Shown piece by piece: positions 35,073 to 44,241 of a DNA stretch of 60,671 nt (position 1 is its first letter; every line of letters starts with the position of its first letter). This DNA comes from CADEDV01 sp036374495 (GTDB lineage Bacteria; Bacteroidota; Bacteroidia; Chitinophagales; Chitinophagaceae): positions 1-60,671 of the forward strand of contig CBFGYO010000003.1 in assembly GCA_965652975.1 (NCBI GenBank). Reading direction: 5' to 3'. The notes under the pieces were generated by a model, which searched no databases, was not told where the DNA came from, and saw nothing but the letters and a program-made list of their open reading frames with translations. Made by a program: the position numbers and the translations under genes.

Positions 35073-36020
35073 ATGAAAAATATTAAACTGATAGAAGTGC
35101 CATCTGAAATTGGCGCCGGTACCCGTGGTGCAAGCCTTGGTATCGAAGCTATCAAGATTGCCGCCCTTGATTTTATGAGCAATTTCTTTATTCACTTCCC
35201 TTCGGAAAAAATACAGACCGAAAATAAATTGCTATACGAACCAATTGAATCGCCCTATGCAAAACGAATAAAGGGTATAGCTGCCATTTATGAGCGGCTT
35301 GCCAAAGCAATCAGCGATTCGATGAAAAACAATTTCTTTCCCGTGGTACTCAGTGGTGATCACAGCACTGCCGGCGCTACTATCGCGGGCATACGAATGG
35401 CAAGGCCCAAAAGCAAATTGGGTGTAATCTGGATAGATGCACATGCCGACATGCATACACCCTATACCACTCCTTCCGGAAATGTACATGGAATGGCGCT
35501 GGCCGCAGCAATTAGTGAAGACAATATGGATTGCGCAGTGCATGATATCGATCCGGAAACAGAGAAATACTGGAACAGCTTGAAAAACCTGGGAAAAATT
35601 TCACCTAAAGTATTGCCGGAAGATGTTGTACTTATTTCCCTAAGGGATTATGAAAAAGAAGAAAGATACCTGATAGAAAAATACGGTATGAAGGTGGTTA
35701 CTACCAAAGAGGTGCGCACAAAAGGCCCGGAAAACGTCGTGCGTGCGGTACTGCGATACCTTGCTGACTGTACCGATATTTATATATCGTTTGATGTCGA
35801 CAGCCTCGACTCTTCCATCAGCAAGGGCACCGGCACACCGGTTGGCAATGGCTTGCGTGAAAGAGAAGCTGAAGACCTGATCAGCAAATTTATGCAAAAC
35901 CGTAAGGTATGCTGCTTTGAAATCACCGAAGTAAATCCCACGCTTGATAAGGAAAACCTGATGGCCGAAATAGCCTTCAATATCTTACAACGTAGTGTAA
36001 ACGTATTGATGATGAACTGA
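35073..36020 (+). CDS. Arginase-family ureohydrolase
   Basis: 315 residues from the ATG at 35073 (MKNIKLIEVPSEIGAGTRGAS); an upstream in-frame ATG adds poor sequence. The dimanganese site is complete: GDHST, DAHADMHTP and SFDVDSLD. It probably hydrolyses arginine to ornithine and urea. Agmatinase or formiminoglutamase activity cannot be excluded. The stop overlaps the next start by one base (TGATG), so the DUF1684 protein is translationally coupled. Confidence 0.9.
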   Translation: MKNIKLIEVPSEIGAGTRGASLGIEAIKIAALDFMSNFFIHFPSEKIQTENKLLYEPIESPYAKRIKGIAAIYERLAKAISDSMKNNFFPVVLSGDHSTAGATIAGIRMARPKSKLGVIWIDAHADMHTPYTTPSGNVHGMALAAAISEDNMDCAVHDIDPETEKYWNSLKNLGKISPKVLPEDVVLISLRDYEKEERYLIEKYGMKVVTTKEVRTKGPENVVRAVLRYLADCTDIYISFDVDSLDSSISKGTGTPVGNGLREREAEDLISKFMQNRKVCCFEITEVNPTLDKENLMAEIAFNILQRSVNVLMMN

Positions 36021-36634
36021 TGCAGCTTATGAAAATTGCGTATAAACCCAGTCTTTTTTTATTCCTGATTGCATTTGCAGGATCGACACTATCCGCTCAG
36101 GAAAGTTACCGCGACTCACTTTATAATTTCCAGCAGAACTATGTCAGTAATCATGGTGTCGTAAAAGGAAATGACAGGAAGCAACTACAATTTTACCCGG
36201 TAACTACCGATTACCGCGTGGAGGCCAGGGTAGAAAGGATTTATGAGGCTCCCTGGTTTAAAATGGAAACCTCTTCGAAAGAAAAACAACCATACCGCGT
36301 GTATGCCGTTTTGCATTTTTTACTGCGCGACACCGTGTTGAAATTGCACGTTTACCAATCACAAAGGTTGATGGACACGAAAGAATATGCTGATCACCTT
36401 TTTGTTCCTTTTACTGATATTACAAGTGGGAATGAAAGTTATGATAATGGAAGGTACATTGACCTCACAATTGCGGACCTGGAGCCGGGAGTATACATCC
36501 TCGATTTCAATAAAGCATATAATCCCTACTGCGCCTATGTAACGGGCCAATACAGTTGCCCGGTACCGCCAAGAGAAAATGATTTACCAGTTGCCGTTCG
36601 GGCTGGAGAAATGAGATTTAATAAAGCACATTAA
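36020..36634 (+). CDS. DUF1684-domain exported protein
   Basis: 204 residues. A signal peptide ends STLSAQ. The rest matches DUF1684, with LHFLLRDTVLKLHVYQ, VPFTDITSGNESYDNGRY, NPYCAYVTGQYSCPVPPREN and a final LPVAVRAGEMRF. Role unknown; possibly metal or cofactor binding, because the family keeps Cys and Tyr here. Coupled to the arginase gene through TGATG. Confidence 0.9.
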   Translation: MQLMKIAYKPSLFLFLIAFAGSTLSAQESYRDSLYNFQQNYVSNHGVVKGNDRKQLQFYPVTTDYRVEARVERIYEAPWFKMETSSKEKQPYRVYAVLHFLLRDTVLKLHVYQSQRLMDTKEYADHLFVPFTDITSGNESYDNGRYIDLTIADLEPGVYILDFNKAYNPYCAYVTGQYSCPVPPRENDLPVAVRAGEMRFNKAH

Positions 36635-36786
36635 AAGGAGACACAAATACATACGGTACCCGTTGTTTTTTGGATTGCCTATTGTACCCGTTTACCACTT
36701 GTTGCACAAAACCCTCTTTTATAAAAAAATAATCCCACTACTAAACTAAGGATACTTCCATCACGTAGATTTTATCAAATTGCGCG

Positions 36787-39051
36787 ATGAATTTATTTCT
36801 ACGGCTGTTTTTCTTATTTATTTTCCTGCAACAGGGTATAATTTCATCGGCCCAACCCGGCATACTCGAAGGCCTTCTCCAGGATAGTGACACCAAATCA
36901 CCGATAACAGGAGCAAGTATTAATCTTGGCGTTACCAATAAATCAGACAATACAGATGCTTTTGGAACGTTCAGGTTTGTCAACCTGGCACCGGGCCAGT
37001 ATGAACTGATAGCATCTCATATTGGGTACCGTACAGAGATAGTACCCGTTGAAATAAAAGCCGGCATTGCATCTACAATTGCTGTACAAATGAGGAAATC
37101 AACTGTGGACCTTTCCGAAATAAAACTTAATAGTAAAAAGACTAACAGTTTTAACTCAATCGGGCAGGTAGACATACGCCTAAGGCCGATCAACAGTTCA
37201 CAGGATATTCTGCGGATGGTTCCAGGTCTGTTTATCGCCCAGCATGCCGGCGGTGGTAAAGCTGAACAATTATTTCTTCGCGGATTTGATATTGATCATG
37301 GCACCGACATCGGCCTGTCCGTAGATGGTATGCCGGTAAATATGGTAAGTCATGCGCATGGGCAGGGATATGCCGATCTCCATTTTGTGATTCCTGAAAC
37401 CATTGATCGCACCGTATTTGATCTTGGACCATATGCCAGTGACAAAGGCAATATGGCTACTGCTGGATTTGTAGATTTTCATACAAAAGATTTTCTGGAA
37501 AAAAATATGGTAAAGACAGAAGCCGGATCTTTCAATTCAAGGCGGATTGCTACCCTGTTGAAAATAACAGATAAGGAATTTGCAACCGGTAAGCGGCAAC
37601 TATACATGGCGTCTGAATATGCAGGTAGCGATGGGTACTTTGAAAGCCCCCAGAACTTTCACCGAATAAATCTTCTCGGAAAATATAATGTTTGGAATGG
37701 CAACCAGTCAAACATTACTATCATTACTTCTGTATTTGACAGCCGGTGGAATGCTTCGGGACAGGTGCCCCAGCGAGCAATTGCTAACGGTGATATTAGT
37801 CGCTATGGCGCAATCGATAATACAGAAGGTGGCAACACAAGTCGTATCAACTTAACCGTAAGGCTTGCAAAGCAATGGAGGAATAATTGGAAAGTGACGG
37901 GACAGGTTTATTATGTCCACTATCATTTCAACCTGTATTCCAATTTTACTTTTTTTCTTGAAGACAGTGTCGATGGCGATCAAATAAGGCAAAGGGAGTC
38001 GCGAGATATAATAGGAACGACGGCCACTGCTGCACGTACGAGCACGATCTGGAGCAAAAAAACGATAACATCTGTTGGTACAGGATTCAGGATGGACAAT
38101 ATCCGTGACAATCAATTGTCCCGTACAGTGCGGCGTAAATATCTGTCACTGGTTCAAAAAGGAGACGTCGGGGAAATAAATGCTTTTAGCTGGTGGGATC
38201 AGAAGTTGGAATTGAATGATAAACTATCATTTAGTGCTGGAATACGGGCTGATTATTTTCATTTTATCTACAGGGACGAACTATCGGCAACTGGAAAGCG
38301 GTTGCAGCAACACCGTACTACATTAAGTCCAAAACTGAATCTTCAATACAGTCCTTCTAATAAATTGAAATTGTATCTAAGTACCGGTGTCGGTTTTCAT
38401 TCAAATGATACGAGAGTGGTTCTCGAGGGAGCGGCAAAGGATATTCTGCCCAAAGTGTTTGGTACGGATATCGGCATCATCCTGAAGCCTATTCCATCGC
38501 TAGTAGTGAAAGCTACAGCCTGGCAGCTCTTGTCGGAGCAGGAGTTTGTTTATGTTGGTGATGCGGGTATTGTTGAACCTGGAGGAAGAACGACGAGGCT
38601 GGGAATGGATCTTTCAGTACGGCAACAATTACGAAGCTGGCTCTATGCTGATATGGATATTAATATTACGAGGGCAAGAGCGATGGATAATGCCAAAGGA
38701 TCACATTATGTACCCCTCGCCCCTTCCTTCACCAGCACGGGTGGTCTTACTGTGAAATTGAAAAATGGTTTTAGTAGCTCTGTGCGCTATCGCTTTATTG
38801 ATGACCGCCCGGCCACAGAAGATTATTCGGCTACCGCAGATGGCTATTTCCTACTCGACATGGTGATGAGCTGGCGGATCAGGAAATGGCAGCTATTAAT
38901 AAGTATGGAAAATATTGCCGACAGTGATTGGCGCGAAGCACAGTTCTATACTACCTCAAGGCTACGATATGAAACACTTCCGGTGAGTGAAATTCATTTT
39001 ACGCCAGGTTCCCCGAGATTTATTAAAGCTGGCGTGCAGTTGGAGTTTTAA
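36787..39051 (+). CDS. TonB-dependent receptor
   Basis: 754 residues. Signal peptide (about 1-22), an N-terminal carboxypeptidase-regulatory-like domain (about 24-110), a plug domain with QDILRMVPGLFIAQHAGGG and FLRGFDIDHGTD, then the DGMPVNMVSHAHGQGYAD segment, and a beta-barrel ending PRFIKAGVQLEF. The HGTD and SHAHGQGYAD motifs are typical of a Bacteroidota/Proteobacteria receptor group of unknown ligand; the histidines could bind a metal. No partner genes are obvious. Confidence 0.9.
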   Translation: MNLFLRLFFLFIFLQQGIISSAQPGILEGLLQDSDTKSPITGASINLGVTNKSDNTDAFGTFRFVNLAPGQYELIASHIGYRTEIVPVEIKAGIASTIAVQMRKSTVDLSEIKLNSKKTNSFNSIGQVDIRLRPINSSQDILRMVPGLFIAQHAGGGKAEQLFLRGFDIDHGTDIGLSVDGMPVNMVSHAHGQGYADLHFVIPETIDRTVFDLGPYASDKGNMATAGFVDFHTKDFLEKNMVKTEAGSFNSRRIATLLKITDKEFATGKRQLYMASEYAGSDGYFESPQNFHRINLLGKYNVWNGNQSNITIITSVFDSRWNASGQVPQRAIANGDISRYGAIDNTEGGNTSRINLTVRLAKQWRNNWKVTGQVYYVHYHFNLYSNFTFFLEDSVDGDQIRQRESRDIIGTTATAARTSTIWSKKTITSVGTGFRMDNIRDNQLSRTVRRKYLSLVQKGDVGEINAFSWWDQKLELNDKLSFSAGIRADYFHFIYRDELSATGKRLQQHRTTLSPKLNLQYSPSNKLKLYLSTGVGFHSNDTRVVLEGAAKDILPKVFGTDIGIILKPIPSLVVKATAWQLLSEQEFVYVGDAGIVEPGGRTTRLGMDLSVRQQLRSWLYADMDINITRARAMDNAKGSHYVPLAPSFTSTGGLTVKLKNGFSSSVRYRFIDDRPATEDYSATADGYFLLDMVMSWRIRKWQLLISMENIADSDWREAQFYTTSRLRYETLPVSEIHFTPGSPRFIKAGVQLEF

Positions 39052-39103
39052 AAATCAGGCGGGTTTTTTGATTTCGAGAATGGGTAAAGAGTTTGTCTTT
39101 CGC

Positions 39104-39147
39104 TTTTTTACCACACCTGCCTACCGGCAGGCAGGTGTGGTAAAAAA
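39104..39147. terminator. Perfect hairpin terminator, CCTGCC/GGCAGG family
   Basis: TTTTTTACCACACCTGCC (39104-39121) pairs perfectly over 18 bp with 39130-39147, with an 8-nt loop; the T runs on both sides make it bidirectional. It lies between the TonB receptor stop and the stop of the minus-strand gene. Confidence 0.8.
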
Positions 39148-39192
39148 AACGAATAAGTGAGACCCTCTTTAGCTCTGCAACAAGATTAACCA

Positions 39193-39909
39193 TCAAGGTT
39201 TATTCAACTCTTCCACAAGAACAGAAATCTCGCTCACTGATTTTAACTTCAATTTCTTGGCTGCAGAAATTTCATCAATCCTGGATGAATAAGCTGGCAG
39301 TGCTTCCAGCAAAGATTGTTTACCTGCTTTGAGGCTTTTAATGCGTTTGATTTCACCACCCGGCACATATACATAGAATTGCTCAGTGGTTACGATTTCG
39401 CGACGGCTATAATCTCCCAGTGTCGGAACATCTTCTACTTTTTGTGAAATAAATTTCAGCAAATGCACCTTTGATCCGTAAGATAAAACCTGGTATATCG
39501 CGTTTTCATTATGTCCATCAATTTCAGGATAGCCTGCTTTGAAAACATACTGCCGTGGGTTGCCATCCATATCTTTTTCAGTGTACGATACAAGTTCAAA
39601 AAAATCGAGCTTGAGTTCCTGGCCATCCCTGATCATCATCATGGCATTGTTGAACGTATTAAATTTAAGTGGCACATCCTTTACTACACGTCCCTGCCCC
39701 AGTTCCACTGCACCCTGCCTGTATTCGGTAGAAAGAAAGGGTGATGATCCGCCAACATCAGTTAGCGAAGGCATACGAAAGGGTTTTGCGGGAAGATCAT
39801 TAAGGGTACCTTCTTCAATTTTCACTGTATTTGTATCCTGCGCCAGGCCATTTACTGCAAATCCAAAACAAACCGCAGTAACCATAAACACATTTTTCAC
39901 TAAAGCCAT
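39193..39909 (-). CDS. Exported hypothetical protein
   Basis: 238 residues. A signal peptide ends VNGLAQ, then a beta-rich part (LKFNTFNNAMMMIRDGQELKL) and a C-terminal helix ending ISVLVEELNK. It resembles the 27929-28624 product in layout and end (LALMNELNK). Function unknown. A TATATTTG box lies 41 bp upstream. Confidence 0.7.
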   Translation of the reverse strand: MALVKNVFMVTAVCFGFAVNGLAQDTNTVKIEEGTLNDLPAKPFRMPSLTDVGGSSPFLSTEYRQGAVELGQGRVVKDVPLKFNTFNNAMMMIRDGQELKLDFFELVSYTEKDMDGNPRQYVFKAGYPEIDGHNENAIYQVLSYGSKVHLLKFISQKVEDVPTLGDYSRREIVTTEQFYVYVPGGEIKRIKSLKAGKQSLLEALPAYSSRIDEISAAKKLKLKSVSEISVLVEELNKP

Positions 39910-39949
39910 TTTTAAAAGATTATTAGGTTAACTAGTTTTTTTGAAGGTG

Positions 39950-39957
39950 CAAATATA
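39950..39957 (-). promoter_or_regulatory. Candidate -7 box of the 39193-39909 gene
   Basis: Minus-strand TATATTTG matches TAnnTTTG, 41 bp upstream of the ATG. The -33 position has no TTTG. Confidence 0.4.
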
Positions 39958-39980
39958 GGTTGTGAGAGGAAAACATCTCT

Positions 39981-40058
39981 TAGATAAAAGATAAAAACTA
40001 AAAGATAAAAGTGTTATCAAGTCGTAGCCTTCGACAGAAGGCGCTTTTATCTTTTAAC
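39981..40058. repeat. AGATAAAAG-type inverted repeat element
   Basis: The left arm 39981-40012 (TAGATAAAAGATAAAAAC, then TAAAAGATAAAAGT) and right arm CGCTTTTATCTTTTAAC (40042-40058) flank a GC-rich core, in the divergent gap before pfkA. Unlike most copies it is not at a gene end. Confidence 0.7.
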
Positions 40059-40146
40059 TGTTCTTTGTGATCTCCTGTAACTAACTCATCTTCCAATATA
40101 AAAAGCTCCACATCCGTGTGCGCCAAACACAATCAAAACAAAACCT

Positions 40147-40154
40147 TATTTTTG
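40147..40154 (+). promoter_or_regulatory. Candidate -7 box of pfkA
   Basis: TATTTTTG matches TAnnTTTG, 85 bp upstream of the pfkA ATG. No TTTG at -33 is seen. Confidence 0.4.
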
Positions 40155-40238
40155 ACAACCTTTAGTCCTTGAATGATTCTAACGATTGTTCGTCTAAATA
40201 AAAGGAAATAATCCAGGAAAGAAGACAGTAGTTTGCTT

Positions 40239-41222
40239 ATGGCTAAGAAAGTTTCTAAAATTGGTGTGCTCACATCTGGCGGGGATTCTCCCGGTATGAA
40301 TGCAGCCATCAGGGCAGTAGTTCGCACCGGTATTTATCATGGTTTGGAAGTTTATGGCATTATGCGTGGTTACCAGGGCATGATTGAAGATGATATATTT
40401 CGTATGGAGGGCCGTTCTGTGGCAAATATCATCCAGCGTGGTGGAACCATCCTTAAAACAGCACGTTGCAAAGATTTTTTCGATAAAGATGGTCGGAAAA
40501 AAGCTTACGACAACCTCAAGCGTCGTGGTATTGACGGTCTTGTGATAATTGGTGGTGATGGCTCCTTTCGTGGCGCGGTGCAGTTCAGCCAGGAATATGA
40601 TATCCCGTGTATCGGCCTCGCCGGTACAATTGACAAAGACATATACGGTACCGACTTCACGATTGGGTTCGACACGGCGGTAAACACTGCTGTGGAAGCC
40701 ATCGACAAGATCAGGGATACCATGGATGCCCACGATCGCATATTTATCATAGAGGTGATGGGGCGTGATGCGGGCTATATCGCATTACACAGCGGCATCG
40801 CTACCGGGGCAGAAAATATCCTGGTGCCCGAACGAAAAACCAATATGAAGGATATCATCCAGTCGTTGCTGGAGAAAGAGCGTCGGAAAAAACTGGTGAA
40901 CCTGATCGTGGTTGCAGAAGGCGACGAATTTGGAGGCGCCGTGGAAGTGCAAAAGGTGTTGCAGGAAAGCCTTCCCAAAGCAGAAATAAGGGTTTGTATC
41001 CTTGGACATATTCAAAGGGGCGGTTCACCAAGTTGTATCGATCGTCTTATCGCAAGCCGAATGGGCTATCATGCAGTGGAAAGCCTGCTGGAAGGAAGAT
41101 TTAATGTGTTCGTAGGTATCCTGAATAACAAAATGCACTACATCCCGCTGGAAAATGCGGTGAAAAATAAAGGCAAAATCGGTGAAGAATGGATGAAGAT
41201 CGTCAAGATTTTGGCCAGTTAA
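40239..41222 (+). CDS. pfkA: ATP-dependent 6-phosphofructokinase
   Basis: Phosphorylates fructose 6-phosphate to fructose 1,6-bisphosphate. 327 residues from the ATG at 40239; the TTG at 40233 is less likely. Motifs: GGDSPGMNAAIR (ATP site), GGDGSFRGA, the catalytic GTIDKDIYGTDFTIGFDTA, MGRDAGYIALHSGIATGAE and HIQRGGSPSCIDR. The size and GGDGS sequence fit the ATP-dependent bacterial type. Pyruvate kinase follows after 39 bp, so both may be one operon. An AGATAAAAG element lies upstream. Confidence 0.97.
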   Translation: MAKKVSKIGVLTSGGDSPGMNAAIRAVVRTGIYHGLEVYGIMRGYQGMIEDDIFRMEGRSVANIIQRGGTILKTARCKDFFDKDGRKKAYDNLKRRGIDGLVIIGGDGSFRGAVQFSQEYDIPCIGLAGTIDKDIYGTDFTIGFDTAVNTAVEAIDKIRDTMDAHDRIFIIEVMGRDAGYIALHSGIATGAENILVPERKTNMKDIIQSLLEKERRKKLVNLIVVAEGDEFGGAVEVQKVLQESLPKAEIRVCILGHIQRGGSPSCIDRLIASRMGYHAVESLLEGRFNVFVGILNNKMHYIPLENAVKNKGKIGEEWMKIVKILAS

Positions 41223-41261
41223 CAATTACAAGTCACCCCCAAACAGCAATTGCGAATACAT

Positions 41262-42752
41262 ATGGCTAAGAACATTGAGAAATATTTACACAAGGATTTT
41301 GATAAAGAAGCCGGCCGCCAGCATGCCTACAAAAGGACGAAGATCGTAGCTACTGTAGGACCCGCCTGCGATTCTTACGAACAATTACTGGAGCTTGTAA
41401 AAGCAGGTGTAAATGTTTTCCGGTTAAATTTTTCTCACGGCAGTCATGAAGACAAAGGAAGAATCATTGAATACATCCGCCAGATTAATAAAACGGAACC
41501 TTACAATATCGCTATTCTTGCCGACTTGCAGGGACCCAAATTGCGCGTAGGTGAGATTGAAAACGGTTCACTTGATTTGCGCGAAGGTGATATTCTCACG
41601 TTCACCAATGAGCGCGTAGTTGGCAATCTTGAAAAAATATTCGTATCCTATCCCGATCTGCATGCCGATGTACAGATTGGAGAAAAGATACTTATTGACG
41701 ATGGCAAGCTGGAAGTAGTGGTTACAGAGATTACAAAAGATAAAAACGTAAAAGTAGTAGTAACACTTGGTGGAACTCTTTATCCAAAAAAAGGAGTAAA
41801 CCTTCCGGATACAAATATTTCGCTGCCGTCGCTGACGGAAAAAGACCTTGCCGACCTCCAATATATTCTTGGTCAGCAGGTGGATTGGGTGGCACTTTCA
41901 TTTGTAAGGAGAACGGAAGATATTATCGATCTCAAACGCCGGTTAAAAGAGGGCGGCAGCAAAGCCAAAGTAATCGCCAAGATCGAAATGCCGGAAGCGC
42001 TGAAAAACCTCCGCGATATTATATTGGAAAGCGATGGCGTAATGATTGCCCGTGGTGACCTGGGAGTGGAACTACCCATCGAAGAAGTACCACTGATACA
42101 AAAGGACATTATTAAAAAATGTCTTCACCGTGCAAAGCCGGTGATCGTGGCCACACAGATGATGGAAAGCATGATCGACCGTACAAAACCCAACCGTAGC
42201 GAAATTACCGACGTGGCCAATGCAGTACTCGAAGGTACCGATGCGGTGATGCTGAGTGCAGAAACGGCGACAGGCAAATATCCGAGACTGGTAGTGGAAA
42301 CTATGACGAAGATCATTCTCGAGATAGAAGAAAAAGCATATGATTATAATCGTGATGAAATGTTACGTCCACAGGCCAAATCGCCTTCCTTCCTGAGCGA
42401 TGCACTATGCTACAACGCCTGCAAACTGGCGGAAGATGTAAATGCTGATGCCATTATCGGGATGACGCAGAGCGGCTATACCGGATTTATGATAAGTAGC
42501 TACCGGCCCAAAGCTATCCTGTATATTTTTACCAAAGAAAGAAGCCTTGTCAACCAGCTTAGTTTAAGCTGGGGTGTGCGGGCATTTTATTACGATGAAG
42601 AAGAAAGCCTGGATGATATTTTTTCCGACCAGATAGATATTCTTAAAACACGCACCTTCCTCAAAAATGGAGATGTGGTGGTAAGTACAGGAAGCACACC
42701 GGTGAAATTGCATTTACCAACGAATGTGTTGAAGATTGCAAAAGTGGAGTAA
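41262..42752 (+). CDS. pyk: Pyruvate kinase
   Basis: Makes pyruvate and ATP from phosphoenolpyruvate. 496 residues from the ATG at 41262; a TTG four codons upstream is less likely. Motifs: KIVATVGPAC, NFSHGSHED, ADLQGPKLRVG, AKIEMPEALKNL with the catalytic Lys, GVMIARGDLGVELP, and TDVANAVLEGTDAVMLSAETA. The C-terminal domain for allostery is present. Pairing with pfkA puts the two irreversible glycolytic steps under shared control. Confidence 0.97.
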   Translation: MAKNIEKYLHKDFDKEAGRQHAYKRTKIVATVGPACDSYEQLLELVKAGVNVFRLNFSHGSHEDKGRIIEYIRQINKTEPYNIAILADLQGPKLRVGEIENGSLDLREGDILTFTNERVVGNLEKIFVSYPDLHADVQIGEKILIDDGKLEVVVTEITKDKNVKVVVTLGGTLYPKKGVNLPDTNISLPSLTEKDLADLQYILGQQVDWVALSFVRRTEDIIDLKRRLKEGGSKAKVIAKIEMPEALKNLRDIILESDGVMIARGDLGVELPIEEVPLIQKDIIKKCLHRAKPVIVATQMMESMIDRTKPNRSEITDVANAVLEGTDAVMLSAETATGKYPRLVVETMTKIILEIEEKAYDYNRDEMLRPQAKSPSFLSDALCYNACKLAEDVNADAIIGMTQSGYTGFMISSYRPKAILYIFTKERSLVNQLSLSWGVRAFYYDEEESLDDIFSDQIDILKTRTFLKNGDVVVSTGSTPVKLHLPTNVLKIAKVE

Positions 42753-42755
42753 TTG

Positions 42756-42834
42756 CACGCAACGACGCAAAGATTAATTCATAAGGCGCAAAGTGCCTTA
42801 GCAGCTTATGTATTATTCTTTGCGTTTTTGCGTG
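42756..42834. repeat. ACGCAAAG-type inverted repeat between convergent genes
   Basis: The left arm 42756-42785 (CACGCAACGACGCAAAG...) pairs with 42805-42834 (...CTTTGCGTTTTTGCGTG) at most positions. It begins 3 bp after the pyk stop and ends 4 bp before the DUF1761 stop, so it exactly fills the junction. Same family as 14881-14910. Confidence 0.75.
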
Positions 42835-42838
42835 AAAC

Positions 42839-43261
42839 CTAACTCCATAAACACAGTATCACCGCCGCCACTACATTTCCCAGCAAATGATATCCTCCAT
42901 CAATTAGCCAAAGAACCCTGGGCTTGCTTTGATACAGGTATGAAATAGAGATAGATGTGACTGCGAAGCAAATCCCGGTCAGCAATCCGAGTTTAACACC
43001 AGACAACGCCGCGTAAAGCCCCAGTCGGTGTACCAGTATGCCGAGGCCAATGCAGGTGATTGCTACAAGTAAGAACGTGAAGGCCATCACGCCTCCCATT
43101 CCTTTTTTTGCATCGGTGTTACTCATATTTATTCCCGTACTTTTTAACCAGGTATTGCCAAACAGGGCCTTCGAATACCAGATGGCACCCAGCATAAAAT
43201 AAGCAACGGCGGCTACCAGCACGGCAAGCCAGTTCATGTCGGTGAGAAATGAATTATCCAT
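42839..43261 (-). CDS. DUF1761 membrane protein
   Basis: 140 residues with four hydrophobic helices. The start NWLAVLVAAVAYFMLGAIWYS and centre GVMAFTFLLVAITCIGLGIL match DUF1761. Inner-membrane protein of unknown role. The start is the ATG at 43259-43261. Confidence 0.85.
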   Translation of the reverse strand: MDNSFLTDMNWLAVLVAAVAYFMLGAIWYSKALFGNTWLKSTGINMSNTDAKKGMGGVMAFTFLLVAITCIGLGILVHRLGLYAALSGVKLGLLTGICFAVTSISISYLYQSKPRVLWLIDGGYHLLGNVVAAVILCLWS

Positions 43262-43316
43262 AATCAGAGCAGTTTTGGGTAGTTAAAAGGTAGGGTTTTT
43301 TTTACCAAAAACAAAA

Positions 43317-43388
43317 GGCCACGAGCTACGAGCCTCGAGCCGCGAGCAAAAGTATTTAGCTCGCGACCCGAGGTTCGTGCTCGTGGCC
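43317..43388. repeat. Long GC-rich hairpin, GGCCACGAG family
   Basis: GGCCACGAGCTACGAGCC... (43317-43347) pairs with ...GGTTCGTGCTCGTGGCC (43359-43388) over about 30 bp with few mismatches. It lies between the DUF1761 start and the DUF1080 stop, next to an AGATAAAAG arm. Confidence 0.75.
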
Positions 43389-43417
43389 ATAATCCAGGAA
43401 TTATCTAACTAGAACAA

Positions 43418-43447
43418 TTTTTATCTTTTAACTTTTATCTTTTATCT
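43418..43447. repeat. AGATAAAAG-type repeat, right arm only
   Basis: TTTTTATCTTTTAAC then TTTTATCTTTTATCT, ending 2 bp before the stop of the DUF1080 gene (43450). A left arm is not seen; the GGCCACGAG hairpin is there instead. Confidence 0.65.
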
Positions 43448-43449
43448 CG

Positions 43450-44229
43450 TTAAAGTTTCCTGATCATAATATTCCTATACCAAACCTGGTTATCATGATC
43501 CTGCAGGCATATTTTCCCTTTTTTATACGTTGCAAAGTCTTTCCATTCCTTGAATTTGCTGCCAGCGACAAGCTTTTTCCAATTATCATCCCATAGCATG
43601 ATGGATACATTGTTCTCGCCATTAAGAAACAGGTCAAGTTTGCCATTCACACATTTTATTTCTGCCACATTCCACTCCCCTGCCGGTTTTACTGTTTCTC
43701 TTGTGCTGGATACAAGATCATACAGATCTCCTGCCCGGTGTTTTGGATATTTTGAATCGTTATGCAATGCATTGTCGAGCACCTGCATTTCGGGACCAGT
43801 TTCATAGGGATGTTTATATTTTACGGAATCATCGACTACATAAAACATGATACCGCTGTTACCACCTGGCGCAATCTTCCACTCCAGCTTGAGATGAAAA
43901 TTTTCAAAGTCCTCATCTGTTACAATGTCACCCCCTCCTACCACCTTTCCATCTTTTTTGGAAGATGTGTCGAGATAGAGAGCTCCATCAGCAATTTTCC
44001 ACGCGCTACCTATTGGTTGATTGCCGTATTTGTGCCAGCCTGCAGTTGTCTGGCCATCGAATAAAAGTTGCCAGCCTTCTGCCTTTTGTGCATCGGTCAA
44101 TGAATTGTTCATGATGGTGTCAGTTTTCGAGACCGTAGTATCGGTTACTGTAGTGGTGTCTTTATCGGTTTCATTATTGCATGCAGCCATACAAATACAG
44201 ATAGCAAGTCCTGTCGTCCATTTACGCAT
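43450..44229 (-). CDS. DUF1080 (3-keto-disaccharide hydrolase family) lipoprotein
   Basis: 259 residues. Lipobox MAAC with Cys17 marks a lipoprotein. The rest is the DUF1080 concanavalin-like beta-sandwich (QLLFDGQTTAGWHKYG, LKLEWKIAPGGNSGIMFY, HRAGDLYDL, ENNVSIMLWDDNWKKL). The Pfam family is named 3-keto-disaccharide hydrolase because members cleave 3-keto-glycosides. The gene lies 12 bp downstream of the cytochrome c gene. With the GMC dehydrogenase of the divergent arm this fits a glycoside C3-oxidation pathway; substrate unknown. Confidence 0.88.
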   Translation of the reverse strand: MRKWTTGLAICICMAACNNETDKDTTTVTDTTVSKTDTIMNNSLTDAQKAEGWQLLFDGQTTAGWHKYGNQPIGSAWKIADGALYLDTSSKKDGKVVGGGDIVTDEDFENFHLKLEWKIAPGGNSGIMFYVVDDSVKYKHPYETGPEMQVLDNALHNDSKYPKHRAGDLYDLVSSTRETVKPAGEWNVAEIKCVNGKLDLFLNGENNVSIMLWDDNWKKLVAGSKFKEWKDFATYKKGKICLQDHDNQVWYRNIMIRKL

Positions 44230-44241
44230 AGTGTTCAGATT

